From contig JAJRWJ010000309.1 in assembly GCA_024276805.1 (NCBI GenBank), positions 1-7,477 of the forward strand: DNA of 7,477 nt, in the 5' to 3' direction. The notes beneath the pieces are model-generated. The model saw only the letters and a program-made list of their open reading frames with translations. It was not told the origin of the DNA and did not search any database. The number at the start of each line of letters is the position of its first letter. Position 1 is the first letter of the stretch. Shown here piece after piece: positions 1-6,496 of this stretch. Position numbers and translations under genes: made by a program. The DNA comes from Gammaproteobacteria bacterium. GTDB taxonomy: Bacteria > Pseudomonadota > Gammaproteobacteria > Methylococcales > Methylomonadaceae.

Positions 1-434
1 GCCAGCAAGTCCTTCAGGTAGCGTGTACCACCCTCGATATTTTGTGCCGGGTTGCGTCGATCGGCGACGCCATAGCGCTTTGCCGTCGCTGGCATCAACT
101 GCATCAGACCGACAGCGCCTGCCGACGAGATGGCAGTGGCATTGTAGGCTGATTCGGCGCGTATCACTGCATGCAACAACTTGGGATCAATCTTGTGCCG
201 GGCTGCCGCCGCAGCAATAATCGCGGTGTATTTTTTTCTGTTTTTCTGCAGATGACGCAGCGAAGCCTTGTAGTTTTTGGGTTTTGTACGGATGATCAGT
301 TTGTATTTCTTGTCCCGCGGTTCATCGGTATAGTAGACACTGCCATCGGGTGCGACGTACTTGTAGATATCCGCCGCGGCAGGCAACCAGGCCAGCATGC
401 CCGATAACAATATGAGTGTTCTGAACATCTGCAT
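1..434 (-). CDS. Lytic transglycosylase (SLT domain), partial at C-terminus
   Basis: This gene enters from the window edge; its first 144 codons are visible. The product should be a periplasmic murein lytic transglycosylase that cleaves the MurNAc-GlcNAc bond and leaves 1,6-anhydro ends. Residues 1-21 form a signal peptide ending in LPAAA, followed by DIYKYVAPDGSVYYTDEP, a DUF4124-like segment often found ahead of SLT domains. The SLT fold starts near residue 70: AAAARHKIDPKLLHAVIRAES gives the catalytic Glu (E94), and GAVGLMQLMPATA (residues 106-118) is the second family signature. The C-terminal third is missing only because the window ends. The ATG at 434-432 lies 4 nt after the MutS-like stop, so the two are probably co-transcribed; another ATG at 428-426 is possible. 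No strong Shine-Dalgarno is seen, which fits translational coupling. The family is certain; the exact MltC/Slt/MltE-type subclass is not. Confidence 0.9.
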   Translation of the reverse strand, partial: MQMFRTLILLSGMLAWLPAAADIYKYVAPDGSVYYTDEPRDKKYKLIIRTKPKNYKASLRHLQKNRKKYTAIIAAAAARHKIDPKLLHAVIRAESAYNATAISSAGAVGLMQLMPATAKRYGVADRRNPAQNIEGGTRYLKDLL

Positions 435-438
435 GAAT

Positions 439-2049
439 TTATGTTTTTTTCCTGGTTCCATTCAGATACTTGGCGATATCCTCCTTGGAAAAGCCAATTT
501 TCCTTGCCACTCTGTCCGCGTGACTTACCCGGGAGATTCCCTTGATCAATTTATAGGTCGGTGCATTTTTGGCAAACTGTACCTGTCTTGGCAGACCCAG
601 CCCCCTGCTGACGAAATTGTCGACCAGTTGGTGATTGTGGGTGATCAGAATGGTGCTGCAACCCAATTGATAGAACCCATCTAAAACATTAGCAGAAGTT
701 TCCAGTTTTTCTTCATAAGTTGTGCCTTCCGACAACTCATCCAGCACCACCAGGCTGTTGGCGGTACAGGCGAGAAAGATATTTTTGGTTCTTTTCAGTT
801 CCGTGCCAAAACGTCCTTCACCATCGTCCAGATGACTGATTTCAGGAACCTGATAGAAAATCCGGTCGGCAACAGTCAATCTGGCGGCTTTGGCCGGAAC
901 GAAACAGCCGGTTTGCGCCAGCAGTTGGATCTGGGTGATGGTCTTGCAGAATGCCGTTTTGCCGCCGCTGTTGGGCCCGGTGATGAACACCAGACGCTCC
1001 TTCTGCAAATCGAAATCATTGCCGACATATTGCTCGTTGTTTTTCGCCAGCACCGGATTCCTGGCGTCCTCGAGATGCATGCGATGATATTTTGCATCGA
1101 TAAACTGCGGAAGGACCATCGGACCGCCGAAGGACTCTGCATATTTGAGAAAGGCCAGCAACTCATCCAGTTGCCCCAGTGCATCGAAAGTCCCCCGCAC
1201 ATCGGGCGATGCCTTGAATTCCTCGCGCAGTGGATAGATGCAGCTGTCCCGGTCATAGGAGCCGATCATTGGAATATACAGCAAACCCAGGGGAATCAGG
1301 AACAGCGTGAAAACCGGGCTGAACTCGAAGGAGACATCCACTGCCTGCAACGGATTGAATTGTCCGATCAGCCACAACAGGGCAAAAACCAAGGCAATGA
1401 ATACTGGTTTGAAGATTCTGGGGCGGAAAATGAACGCCGGGGCGAAAGATTTTTTTCTGTCCAGCTTGCACTGCAGTGTGTGTTCAGTTCTGTACACAGG
1501 GCCTTTCATGAACGAATAGGCACGGGAATCCGCGAATTTTCCGATTGCACCGAAAAGTTTTTTCAGATAGGCGCTTTCCGGCGGTGAGGCGTCATTAATG
1601 CCACTGACCAGGTCCAGCATCATGCGCGTGCCTTTGATATAGGGCTCGTACCCGTAACCCTCGACCTTGACATTCTCGCCTTCCATGGCCGTGCCGAACA
1701 TGCCGAGAAATTTCCCGTACAACAATTGATAAAAGCCTTTTTCATCTTCTGCGGCATGGGCGACGACACCTTCGATGTCTGCCCGCAGCTGCGGATTGCT
1801 CTGCAGTTCGAGGAGCGCTTCCTGTTTCGCCTGTATCCCCGCGCGTGAATCCAGGGGCCGCACCAGCGAACGATACAATACTGCCGCGCCGATGGTGGTG
1901 GTCGTGTCATTGACATAATCAAAAAGCTCATCGATCTCGATGGCATTGAAAGTGCCGGGATCGATGACGCCTTCCCCGGTTTGCAAAGGAGTGGTGCAGC
2001 GCACTTCAGGCCAGGCATTCCCCCAGCATTGTATTATCGTATCAGTCAT
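439..2049 (-). CDS. Membrane-anchored MutS-like ATPase
   Basis: A 536-residue protein with a MutS-type ABC ATPase domain in its C-terminal half. Walker A is GPNSGGKT at 358-365, Walker B is LVVLDE at 433-438 (D437, E438), a conserved loop EGRFGTELKR sits at 411-420, and a switch His follows in ITHNH (471-473). Residues 1-200 are helical and resemble the MutS core/lever (domain III) region. Two hydrophobic stretches, about 212-231 and 244-262, look like a transmembrane hairpin, absent from canonical MutS. The N-terminal mismatch-reading domain with its FxE motif is not seen and the protein is far shorter than MutS (about 850 residues), so classical mismatch repair is unlikely; its role is unknown. 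I chose the ATG at 2049 because AGGAAG precedes it by 10 nt; an upstream in-frame ATG at 2079 would overlap the previous gene. It starts 1 nt after the small membrane protein stop and is probably coupled to it. Confidence 0.85.
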   Translation of the reverse strand: MTDTIIQCWGNAWPEVRCTTPLQTGEGVIDPGTFNAIEIDELFDYVNDTTTTIGAAVLYRSLVRPLDSRAGIQAKQEALLELQSNPQLRADIEGVVAHAAEDEKGFYQLLYGKFLGMFGTAMEGENVKVEGYGYEPYIKGTRMMLDLVSGINDASPPESAYLKKLFGAIGKFADSRAYSFMKGPVYRTEHTLQCKLDRKKSFAPAFIFRPRIFKPVFIALVFALLWLIGQFNPLQAVDVSFEFSPVFTLFLIPLGLLYIPMIGSYDRDSCIYPLREEFKASPDVRGTFDALGQLDELLAFLKYAESFGGPMVLPQFIDAKYHRMHLEDARNPVLAKNNEQYVGNDFDLQKERLVFITGPNSGGKTAFCKTITQIQLLAQTGCFVPAKAARLTVADRIFYQVPEISHLDDGEGRFGTELKRTKNIFLACTANSLVVLDELSEGTTYEEKLETSANVLDGFYQLGCSTILITHNHQLVDNFVSRGLGLPRQVQFAKNAPTYKLIKGISRVSHADRVARKIGFSKEDIAKYLNGTRKKT

Positions 2050-2050
2050 G

Positions 2051-2242
2051 TCAATTTTTCTTCCTGCCAACAATACCAAAAACCAGAATGGCCGCCGTGA
2101 CCACGGCAGTCATCAACACGTTTTGCCTGGAAGCCCCCATCAGGTAAGCGATTCCTGCGCCCGAAGCGGCCCCGATGCCGCTGAAGGCGAGACTGCGCAT
2201 CAAACGGCACATGGCGCAATTCGTATTGTATCTTCTGGTCAT
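2051..2242 (-). CDS. Small two-helix membrane protein with CxxC motif
   Basis: A 63-residue protein I do not recognise. A short basic N-terminus (MTRRYNTN) is followed by CAMC, with cysteines at 9 and 12 that could bind a metal or form a disulfide. Two hydrophobic segments follow, about residues 18-36 (rich in Gly/Ala, GIGAASGAGIAYLMG) and 43-58 (LMTAVVTAAILVFGIV), and the protein ends in the basic tail GRKKN. The positive N- and C-termini suggest a hairpin with both ends in the cytoplasm. It begins 12 nt after the hemH stop and ends 1 nt before the MutS-like ATPase start, so it sits inside the operon. That tight coupling, and the fact that the ATPase also has a membrane hairpin, suggest the two act together; this is inference only. 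The upstream Shine-Dalgarno is weak (GACGG). The CxxC and two-helix layout make it more credible than a chance ORF. Confidence 0.65.
   Translation of the reverse strand: MTRRYNTNCAMCRLMRSLAFSGIGAASGAGIAYLMGASRQNVLMTAVVTAAILVFGIVGRKKN
2060..2065 (-). promoter_or_regulatory. Ribosome binding site deciding the MutS-like start
   Basis: On the minus strand AGGAAG lies 10 nt before the ATG at 2049, inside the last codons of the upstream small membrane protein gene. This favours a 536-residue product over the 546-residue alternative that begins at 2079. Confidence 0.55.
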
Positions 2243-2254
2243 AATGTATTACCG

Positions 2255-3238
2255 TCAAAGTCGTCTGTAAAGCAGTTCATACAACACATCGACATGCGCA
2301 GCGTCGTCATTGAGCGCGGCAATATAGCGGTAGTGCCGCCCCCCCGCCGCCAGAAACACGGTTTTGTTGGTGATGGCGATCTCTTCCAGGGTTTCCAGAC
2401 AATCGACGGAAAACCCCGGGCAGACAATGTCGATATCGGTTATCCCCTCGCCCGGCAATTTTGTCAATTCCTCCACACAATAGGGCTGCAGCCATTTGCC
2501 GCGGCCAAACCGGGACTGAAAAACGCAGCGCCATTGCTGTGGCTGGAGATCGAGTTTTGCAGCGACTGCCGCTGCGGTGCCTTGGCACTGCTTAAAATAC
2601 GGATCGCCCAATTCATTGAGTTTTGCCGGCAGGCCGTGGAACGAAAACAGCAGCAACTGTCCCCTGCCCTGCTGTCGCCAGCTGTTCTCTATGGATGTCG
2701 CCAGCGCCTGGATATATCCAGGTTGCAGATGATAGTCACTGATAAAATACAAATCGGGAATATGCCGCCAGCCGGAAAGCGTGGCGCTGACCACATCGTA
2801 CACCGAAGCGGTCGTGGTCGAGGAATATTGCGGATAAAGCGGCAGGACGATCAGCCTGTCGATGCCCTGGACGTGCAGCCGTTGCAATTGTTTGTCGATC
2901 GCCGGCTGGCCGTAGCGCATGGCCATGACGGTACTGCAGTCATTCGGTAATCCGGCCTGCTGGATTTTTGCCGACAGCTTGTCAGTCAGGCGCTGCGTCC
3001 AGAAGATCAGCGGAGAACCCTGTTCGCTCCAGATCTGCCGATAGGCTTTCACCGATTTCCCTGGACGGAAGGGCAGAATCAACCCGTACAAGATAATCAA
3101 CCACAGCCAGCGCGGCAGGTTGACGACCCTGGGGTCGCCTAGAAATTCCCTTAAAAAGCGTCTTACCGCCGGTATTGTCGGTGCGTCGGGGGATCCCAGG
3201 TTGACCAGCAAAATGGCTGTTTTTTTTGCACTAGACAC
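2255..3238 (-). CDS. hemH: Ferrochelatase
   Basis: A 327-residue ferrochelatase, the enzyme that inserts Fe2+ into protoporphyrin IX to make protohaem, working on the inner face of the cytoplasmic membrane. Family marks in order are VNLGSPDAPT near the N-terminus (12-21), an AYRQIWSEQGSPL segment (65-77), LPLYPQYSSTT (132-142), SFHGLP with the catalytic His at 201, QSRFGRGKWLQPY (241-253), and CPGFSVDCLETLEEI (273-287) with the active-site acidic residues. Length is normal for bacterial HemH, and I see no extra C-terminal cysteine cluster of the kind that binds [2Fe-2S] in some homologues. The start is GTG at 3238-3236. It is effectively forced because an in-frame TAA lies two codons upstream and the conserved NLGSP motif comes at once after it. 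No clear Shine-Dalgarno precedes it; the 13-nt gap after folE suggests translational coupling. Confidence 0.97.
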   Translation of the reverse strand: MSSAKKTAILLVNLGSPDAPTIPAVRRFLREFLGDPRVVNLPRWLWLIILYGLILPFRPGKSVKAYRQIWSEQGSPLIFWTQRLTDKLSAKIQQAGLPNDCSTVMAMRYGQPAIDKQLQRLHVQGIDRLIVLPLYPQYSSTTTASVYDVVSATLSGWRHIPDLYFISDYHLQPGYIQALATSIENSWRQQGRGQLLLFSFHGLPAKLNELGDPYFKQCQGTAAAVAAKLDLQPQQWRCVFQSRFGRGKWLQPYCVEELTKLPGEGITDIDIVCPGFSVDCLETLEEIAITNKTVFLAAGGRHYRYIAALNDDAAHVDVLYELLYRRL

Positions 3239-3251
3239 GTCGCTTTAGGGG

Positions 3252-3794
3252 TCAACGGCGCAGCAGATTCAAAAATTCCGAGCGGGTGCTGAGTTCTTCA
3301 CGAAAAATGCCTTTCATGGCTGACGTGGTCATCACCGAATTCTGCTTTTCCACGCCGCGCATCATCATGCACAGATGCTTCGCCTCGATCACCACGGCCA
3401 CGCCCCGGGCATTGATCGCCGTTTCGATGGCATCGGCAATCTGCCGGGTCAGTCTTTCCTGGATCTGCAGACGCCTGGCATACATATCCACCAGACGGGC
3501 AATCTTCGACAGGCCAATCACCTTGCCGCTGGGCAGGTAGCCGACATGACATTTGCCAATGAACGGCAACAGATGATGTTCACACAGAGAATACAGCTCG
3601 ATATCCTTGACAATCACCATATCTTCGGTGTCGGCACTGAAGATTGCATCATTGAGAACCTCGTCGAGGGTTTTTTCATAGCCATTGTTCAAAAACTGAA
3701 AAGCCTTGGCTGCCCGCATCGGCGTATCACGCAAGCCCTCACGGTTCAGGTCCTCACCAACGGACTCGATTATTCTGGCGAAATGCTCTTGCAT
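3252..3794 (-). CDS. folE: GTP cyclohydrolase I (FolE1 type)
   Basis: A 180-residue type I GTP cyclohydrolase. It converts GTP to 7,8-dihydroneopterin triphosphate, the first step of tetrahydrofolate synthesis, as a toroidal homodecamer in the cytosol. Family motifs are clear: [16 protein letters not shown] (18-33), [20 protein letters not shown] (69-88) and [24 protein letters not shown] (139-162). The expected zinc ligands are C71, H74 and C142. It is shorter than E. coli FolE (about 222 residues) mainly because the N-terminal extension is missing, as in many short FolE1 proteins. The ATG at 3794 is forced by an in-frame TGA five codons upstream. The leader is AT-rich with no recognisable Shine-Dalgarno. 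It is the first gene of the proposed folE-hemH operon and lies 71 nt downstream of dusA. Confidence 0.97.
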   Translation of the reverse strand: MQEHFARIIESVGEDLNREGLRDTPMRAAKAFQFLNNGYEKTLDEVLNDAIFSADTEDMVIVKDIELYSLCEHHLLPFIGKCHVGYLPSGKVIGLSKIARLVDMYARRLQIQERLTRQIADAIETAINARGVAVVIEAKHLCMMMRGVEKQNSVMTTSAMKGIFREELSTRSEFLNLLRR

Positions 3795-3828
3795 AGGATT
3801 AAATTTTCAATATAAAAAAGAGGTTGCC

Positions 3829-3859
3829 ATTATACATGCAAGGCAGGCGCTTGGGTCAA
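3829..3859 (-). promoter_or_regulatory. Probable sigma-70 promoter of the folE-hemH operon
   Basis: On the minus strand a perfect TATAAT (3834-3829) is preceded, with a 19-bp spacer, by TTGACC (3859-3854); shifting the -35 by one base to TGACCC gives 18 bp. Transcription would start near 3822 and leave a leader of about 28 nt before folE. The promoter lies immediately after the dusA stop. I see no good terminator between the two genes, so read-through from dusA is also possible. The -10 match is perfect; the long spacer lowers confidence. Confidence 0.5.
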
Positions 3860-3865
3860 TGCCGC

Positions 3866-4891
3866 CTATTCCGCCGCATCCTGGATATACTGCAGCGCCG
3901 CGATGATCACTCTGTCATCGGCATCCCGCCTGCAGGCATGTTCGCTGAGATGGCGGCGCCAGCCCCGGGCGCCAGGTTCACCATGAAAAAGCCCCAGTAT
4001 ATGCCGGGTCATGCTGTGCAATCGCACGCCCTGCGATAACTGCCGCTGTACATAGGGCACAAACTCCATGATGACTTCCTGGCGGGTTTTCACTGGCAGA
4101 TAACCATCGAAGAACAACCTGTCAACCCCGGCCAGCAGATAGGGATTGTGATAGGCTGCACGGCCGATCATCACGCCATCCACGCATTCCAGCAACCCAT
4201 GGGCCTGTTCGAGACTGACGATGCCGCCATTGATGACGATTTGCAAATCCGGCAGGTCCTGTTTGATGCGATAGACATCATCGTAGCGCAGCGGCGGGAT
4301 CTCCCGGTTCTGTTTCGGCGACAGGCCGTTCAGCCAGGCTTTCCGTGCATGAATGATAAAAGTCCGGCAGCCGGCTGCGGCCACTGTGGCAATGAAATGC
4401 TGCAATTCAGAATAGGAATCCCGGTCATCGATACCGATGCGGCATTTCACCGTGACCGGAATCGTGACGTTTTCCCGCATCGCCGCCACACACTCGGCCA
4501 CCAGATCGGGTTCGGCCATCAGACAGGCGCCAAATCGGCCATTCTGCACCCGGTCGCTGGGACAGCCGACATTCAGGTTGACTTCGTCATAGGCAAAATC
4601 CACGGCCATGCTGGCGCATCTGGCCAATGCCTCGGGATCACTGCCGCCCAGCTGCAGCGCCAATGGATGTTCCGCCGGGTCGAAGCGCAAAAAACGCTCC
4701 CGGTCGCCATGCAACAAGGCTCCGGTGGTGACCATTTCTGTATATAGCAGTGCATGCCGGGTCAGCAGACGATGGAAATATCGGCAATGCCGGTCCGTCC
4801 AATCCAGCATGGGCGCGATACAAAACCTTCTGCATAGCGATTCCAGTGCAATTTCTGTACGGCAGCCTGGATACCGGGAAGCACTTGTCAT
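3866..4891 (-). CDS. dusA: tRNA-dihydrouridine(20/20a) synthase DusA
   Basis: A 341-residue FMN- and NADPH-dependent enzyme that reduces uridine to dihydrouridine in the D-loop of tRNAs. The TIM-barrel Dus fold is clear: RFCIAPMLDWTDRHCRYF (22-39) is the N-terminal signature and matches the DusA subgroup, LNVGCPSDRVQNGRFGACLM (106-125) carries the conserved catalytic-type Cys at 110, IIHARKAWLNGLSPKQNREI (179-198) is a typical DusA segment, and NGGI (221-224) with GRAAYHNP (243-250) forms the FMN phosphate site. Length is normal. The ATG at 4891 leaves about 20 residues before the barrel; no strong Shine-Dalgarno is seen. The gene heads the minus-strand block and is followed by folE. In other bacteria the 5' end of dusA is a known integration site for phages and islands, but no integrase is in this window. 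Confidence 0.96.
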   Translation of the reverse strand: MTSASRYPGCRTEIALESLCRRFCIAPMLDWTDRHCRYFHRLLTRHALLYTEMVTTGALLHGDRERFLRFDPAEHPLALQLGGSDPEALARCASMAVDFAYDEVNLNVGCPSDRVQNGRFGACLMAEPDLVAECVAAMRENVTIPVTVKCRIGIDDRDSYSELQHFIATVAAAGCRTFIIHARKAWLNGLSPKQNREIPPLRYDDVYRIKQDLPDLQIVINGGIVSLEQAHGLLECVDGVMIGRAAYHNPYLLAGVDRLFFDGYLPVKTRQEVIMEFVPYVQRQLSQGVRLHSMTRHILGLFHGEPGARGWRRHLSEHACRRDADDRVIIAALQYIQDAAE

Positions 4892-4996
4892 GTTGCTGTA
4901 GCGTTCAAAGCAAATAAGCGTAAGGAGATGTAGCCAGACTGTATATCCTTATCCGATCTGCATCCATAAATATCCATCCCTGGAATAGTTTCCTGA

Positions 4997-5023
4997 TGAT
5001 CAATGACTTGTGGCCATTGATCA
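4997..5023. repeat. Perfect 9-bp inverted repeat between dusA and the hydrolase
   Basis: TGATCAATG (4997-5005) and CATTGATCA (5015-5023) are exact reverse complements around a 9-nt spacer. It lies about 105 bp upstream of dusA and 74 bp downstream of the hydrolase stop. No T-run follows on either strand, so it is a poor intrinsic terminator. It could be an operator, a recombination site or a transcript-end hairpin. Confidence 0.6.
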
Positions 5024-5096
5024 CGATGGATCCGCACCCATCATCTGGCATCTGTTCAAGATCGTTACGAGCCGCAGTAGGTCTTACAGCCGGGAC

Positions 5097-5858
5097 TCAG
5101 TTGTTTTTACTGGTAGCCAGATAGAAAATATGCTGACCTATTTTAGGCCCCTGCTTGAATTTGCTATGCCAATAAGGGCTTACATATTGGGCATGATACC
5201 AGAGTGCCCCGCCCGTCGGGTCAATGGATTTTCCTGAGTAAATTTCCCGGGCTATTTCAAGCGAAATATTCCACGATGTTTTGTTCACAGGTTTGTCTGA
5301 CCGGCCATCACACCACCATGAAAACTGGCACCTGTAAAAGGGTTTCTCTCCTCCTTGATGCACCACATTACAAACTGAATCCGGGAATCTTGAATTGCTG
5401 ACGCGATTCATGACTACATGGCCAACAGCATGTTGACCTGCTTCCGATTCACCCCGCGCCTCGAAATAGATACTCAGGGCCAGACAGTGCAATTCTTGTT
5501 TGGTTTCTTCATCAAGACCGGGTGAATTTTCATTACTTCGATCATTGTCAACGCTAATCGGTTGTTTGACGGCTTGTTCGCCATTAAAGGGAAATATATA
5601 GGCCAACGCCATTTGTTGCACAGGATTTGATATCTTCCGAGTGACAAAAGGCATATCCCCCCCGTGCCAATTCAACAGGTCGCTTATGGAAATAAACACG
5701 GTACTGTCATATCGCCTGTTCAAAGTATTTATCGAGTTTAGTTTGTCTGCACCAGAGGCCTGCAGGTTCAGTAATAACGGTTGATCCTGATTGGCTTGTA
5801 TTTCCTGGCTTGCGGATACTATAAAAAACAGCAAGCAAATATAGTTAAGCATGCGCAT
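5097..5858 (-). CDS. Secreted cell-wall hydrolase, SleB/CwlJ type (Hydrolase_2)
   Basis: A 253-residue exported protein. Residues 1-22 are a signal peptide (basic start, hydrophobic LNYICLLFFIVSAS, likely cleavage near QANQ). Residues 25-115 are not recognised and contain an acidic, Asn-rich linker. The C-terminal domain from about 120 to 250 is a Hydrolase_2 domain: HCLALSIYFEARGE gives the conserved catalytic-type Glu at 133, AVGHVVMNRV follows at 144-153, then CQFSWWCDG (177-185) and GALWYHAQYVSPYW (217-230). The family includes spore-cortex lytic enzymes of bacilli, but in Gram-negatives its members are generic peptidoglycan hydrolases, so a periplasmic wall-remodelling role is the best guess. 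Four cysteines in the domain (C125, C163, C177, C183) could form disulfides. The start at 5858 is backed by a strong AAGGAGG 7 nt upstream. It stands alone on the minus strand, with a possible SD-pairing structure in its leader. Confidence 0.9.
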   Translation of the reverse strand: MRMLNYICLLFFIVSASQEIQANQDQPLLLNLQASGADKLNSINTLNRRYDSTVFISISDLLNWHGGDMPFVTRKISNPVQQMALAYIFPFNGEQAVKQPISVDNDRSNENSPGLDEETKQELHCLALSIYFEARGESEAGQHAVGHVVMNRVSNSRFPDSVCNVVHQGGEKPFYRCQFSWWCDGRSDKPVNKTSWNISLEIAREIYSGKSIDPTGGALWYHAQYVSPYWHSKFKQGPKIGQHIFYLATSKNN

Positions 5859-5865
5859 AACAACC

Positions 5866-5872
5866 CCTCCTT
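5866..5872 (-). promoter_or_regulatory. Strong Shine-Dalgarno of the wall hydrolase
   Basis: AAGGAGG on the minus strand, 7 nt before the ATG at 5858, is a full match to the 16S rRNA anti-SD. It fixes the start and suggests high translation unless the leader masks it. Confidence 0.85.
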
Positions 5873-5881
5873 CATGATGAG

Positions 5882-5898
5882 TCTGTCGGGAGGACAGA
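5882..5898 (-). promoter_or_regulatory. Leader hairpin with an anti-Shine-Dalgarno loop
   Basis: In the hydrolase leader, TCTGTC and GACAGA form a 6-bp stem. On the minus strand the loop region contains CCTCC (5893-5889), complementary to the GGAGG core of the Shine-Dalgarno about 20 nt downstream. Pairing of the loop with the RBS could lower translation. The complementarity is seen directly; the regulatory role is inference. Confidence 0.35.
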
Positions 5899-6110
5899 TT
5901 CGAATGACTCTTGATTCATTACAGTAAGAAACACCTGCAAGAACATATAAGGCAGACAGTGTCTGGTTTTTTAAAACTCCGTCAGGTTGAATTCTCACAC
6001 TTTGGCTTTTACTTTTCTATAGCACTTTGGGACTACTTCAATGGTTTTTTCAGGCACATGAGTTTTCCTGATTACGTATGACCCTCAGCGATGCCGAAAC
6101 CTTATAAATC

Positions 6111-6276
6111 CTGTCATCCCGACGCCAGGAGGGTTCCTTATCGTTGCCATGCTCTGCGTGGGAATGTATGGAGTGACGCTACGCGTCACGGAACGCGGGA
6201 GCGTTCCCGGATGGATTGCCACGCAGACCGTGGCAACCAAGTCTATCTGTGTTGTAGACTGGACACGGGATGTCAG
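6111..6276. repeat. MITE-like element: imperfect terminal inverted repeats around four hairpins
   Basis: The ends, 6111-6128 (begins CTGTCATCCCG) and 6259-6276 (ends CGGGATGTCAG), are inverted repeats matching at 14 of 18 positions. Inside are four successive hairpins: CCATGC/GCGTGG (6147-6161, one G-T pair), GTGACGC/GCGTCAC (6173-6189), GGAACGC/GCGTTCC (6190-6207) and TTGCCACG/CGTGGCAA (6216-6236). In addition, GTTGCCA (6143-6149) can pair with TGGCAAC (6231-6237), closing the whole core into a branched structure. It has no coding capacity. The layout is that of a dispersed non-autonomous element or REP/BIME-like repeat. I recall similar sequences scattered in gammaproteobacterial genomes, but copy number cannot be seen here. 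Confidence 0.7.
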
Positions 6277-6401
6277 TGATGTCAAAGCATTGATTGAACG
6301 TGATTATCATTTACAGAATGGCTGAGGCTTGTGGGTAATCAGGAAAGTTTTTATCAGTCCATGATTTTTGGAGATGTTGTTCACAGATAGCTGCTTTCCC
6401 C

Positions 6402-6417
6402 TGTGATGCCAGTCACA
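6402..6417. promoter_or_regulatory. CRP/Vfr-type binding site
   Basis: TGTGA (6402-6406), a 6-nt spacer and TCACA (6413-6417) give both half-sites of the CRP consensus without a mismatch; the symmetry extends one more base on each side (C...G). The centre is between 6409 and 6410. A start site near 6451, supported by a weak ATAA-containing -10 at 6440-6445, would place it at about -41.5, the class II activator position. It could also be read as a hairpin followed by TTTT, but a 6-bp stem makes a weak terminator. Confidence 0.6.
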
Positions 6418-6439
6418 GTTTTAACGCCTGAGGTTTGTA

Positions 6440-6445
6440 GATAAG
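6440..6445 (+). promoter_or_regulatory. Possible -10 element of the regulator gene
   Basis: GATAAG matches TATAAT at 4 of 6 positions and sits where a CRP class II promoter would need it, about 7 nt before a start near 6452. No good -35 hexamer is visible, as expected for an activator-dependent promoter. Weak on its own. Confidence 0.25.
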
Positions 6446-6496
6446 TACCTTTGTACAAGACTTGTGGTATATGCAACTTTCCCTGTCGGTCTTGCT

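Larger units (their letters stand above)
5859..6496. other. Gene-free region between the wall hydrolase and the regulator
   Basis: About 640 bp separate the two divergent genes. It holds the hydrolase leader (5859-5900), a small palindrome CAGACA-G-TGTCTG at 5953-5965, a 166-bp multi-hairpin repeat element (6111-6276), and a CRP-type site with a weak -10 (6402-6445) ahead of the regulator. Short open frames on both strands at 6085-6285 are translations of the repeat's palindromes and are not genes. Nothing else coding is recognised. Confidence 0.7.

Noticed and set aside
832..1587. Plus-strand 251-codon open frame inside the MutS-like gene
   Set aside because: It is antisense to the Walker A region and membrane segments of a well-supported gene; no domain, signal or RBS supports it.
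1940..2950. Plus-strand 336-codon open frame across the ferrochelatase and small membrane protein genes
   Set aside because: It lies antisense to clearly conserved coding sequence, and its translation has no recognisable domain and is low-complexity in Arg/Gln/Pro. It is a shadow frame.
4148..4747. Plus-strand 199-codon open frame antisense to dusA
   Set aside because: The minus-strand DusA motifs are unmistakable; the antisense frame is His/Asp-rich with no family likeness.
5882..5898. Riboswitch in the hydrolase leader
   Set aside because: Only one short hairpin is present; no known riboswitch core is recognisable.
6085..6285. Overlapping short open frames on both strands at 6085-6285
   Set aside because: They coincide with the hairpin-rich repeat; symmetry of the palindromes keeps both strands open. 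No RBS or family match.
6401..6422. CTGTGA...TCACAG followed by TTTT as an intrinsic terminator
   Set aside because: The stem has only 6 bp, half of them A-T, and no gene on the plus strand lies upstream to terminate. The exact CRP half-sites explain it better.
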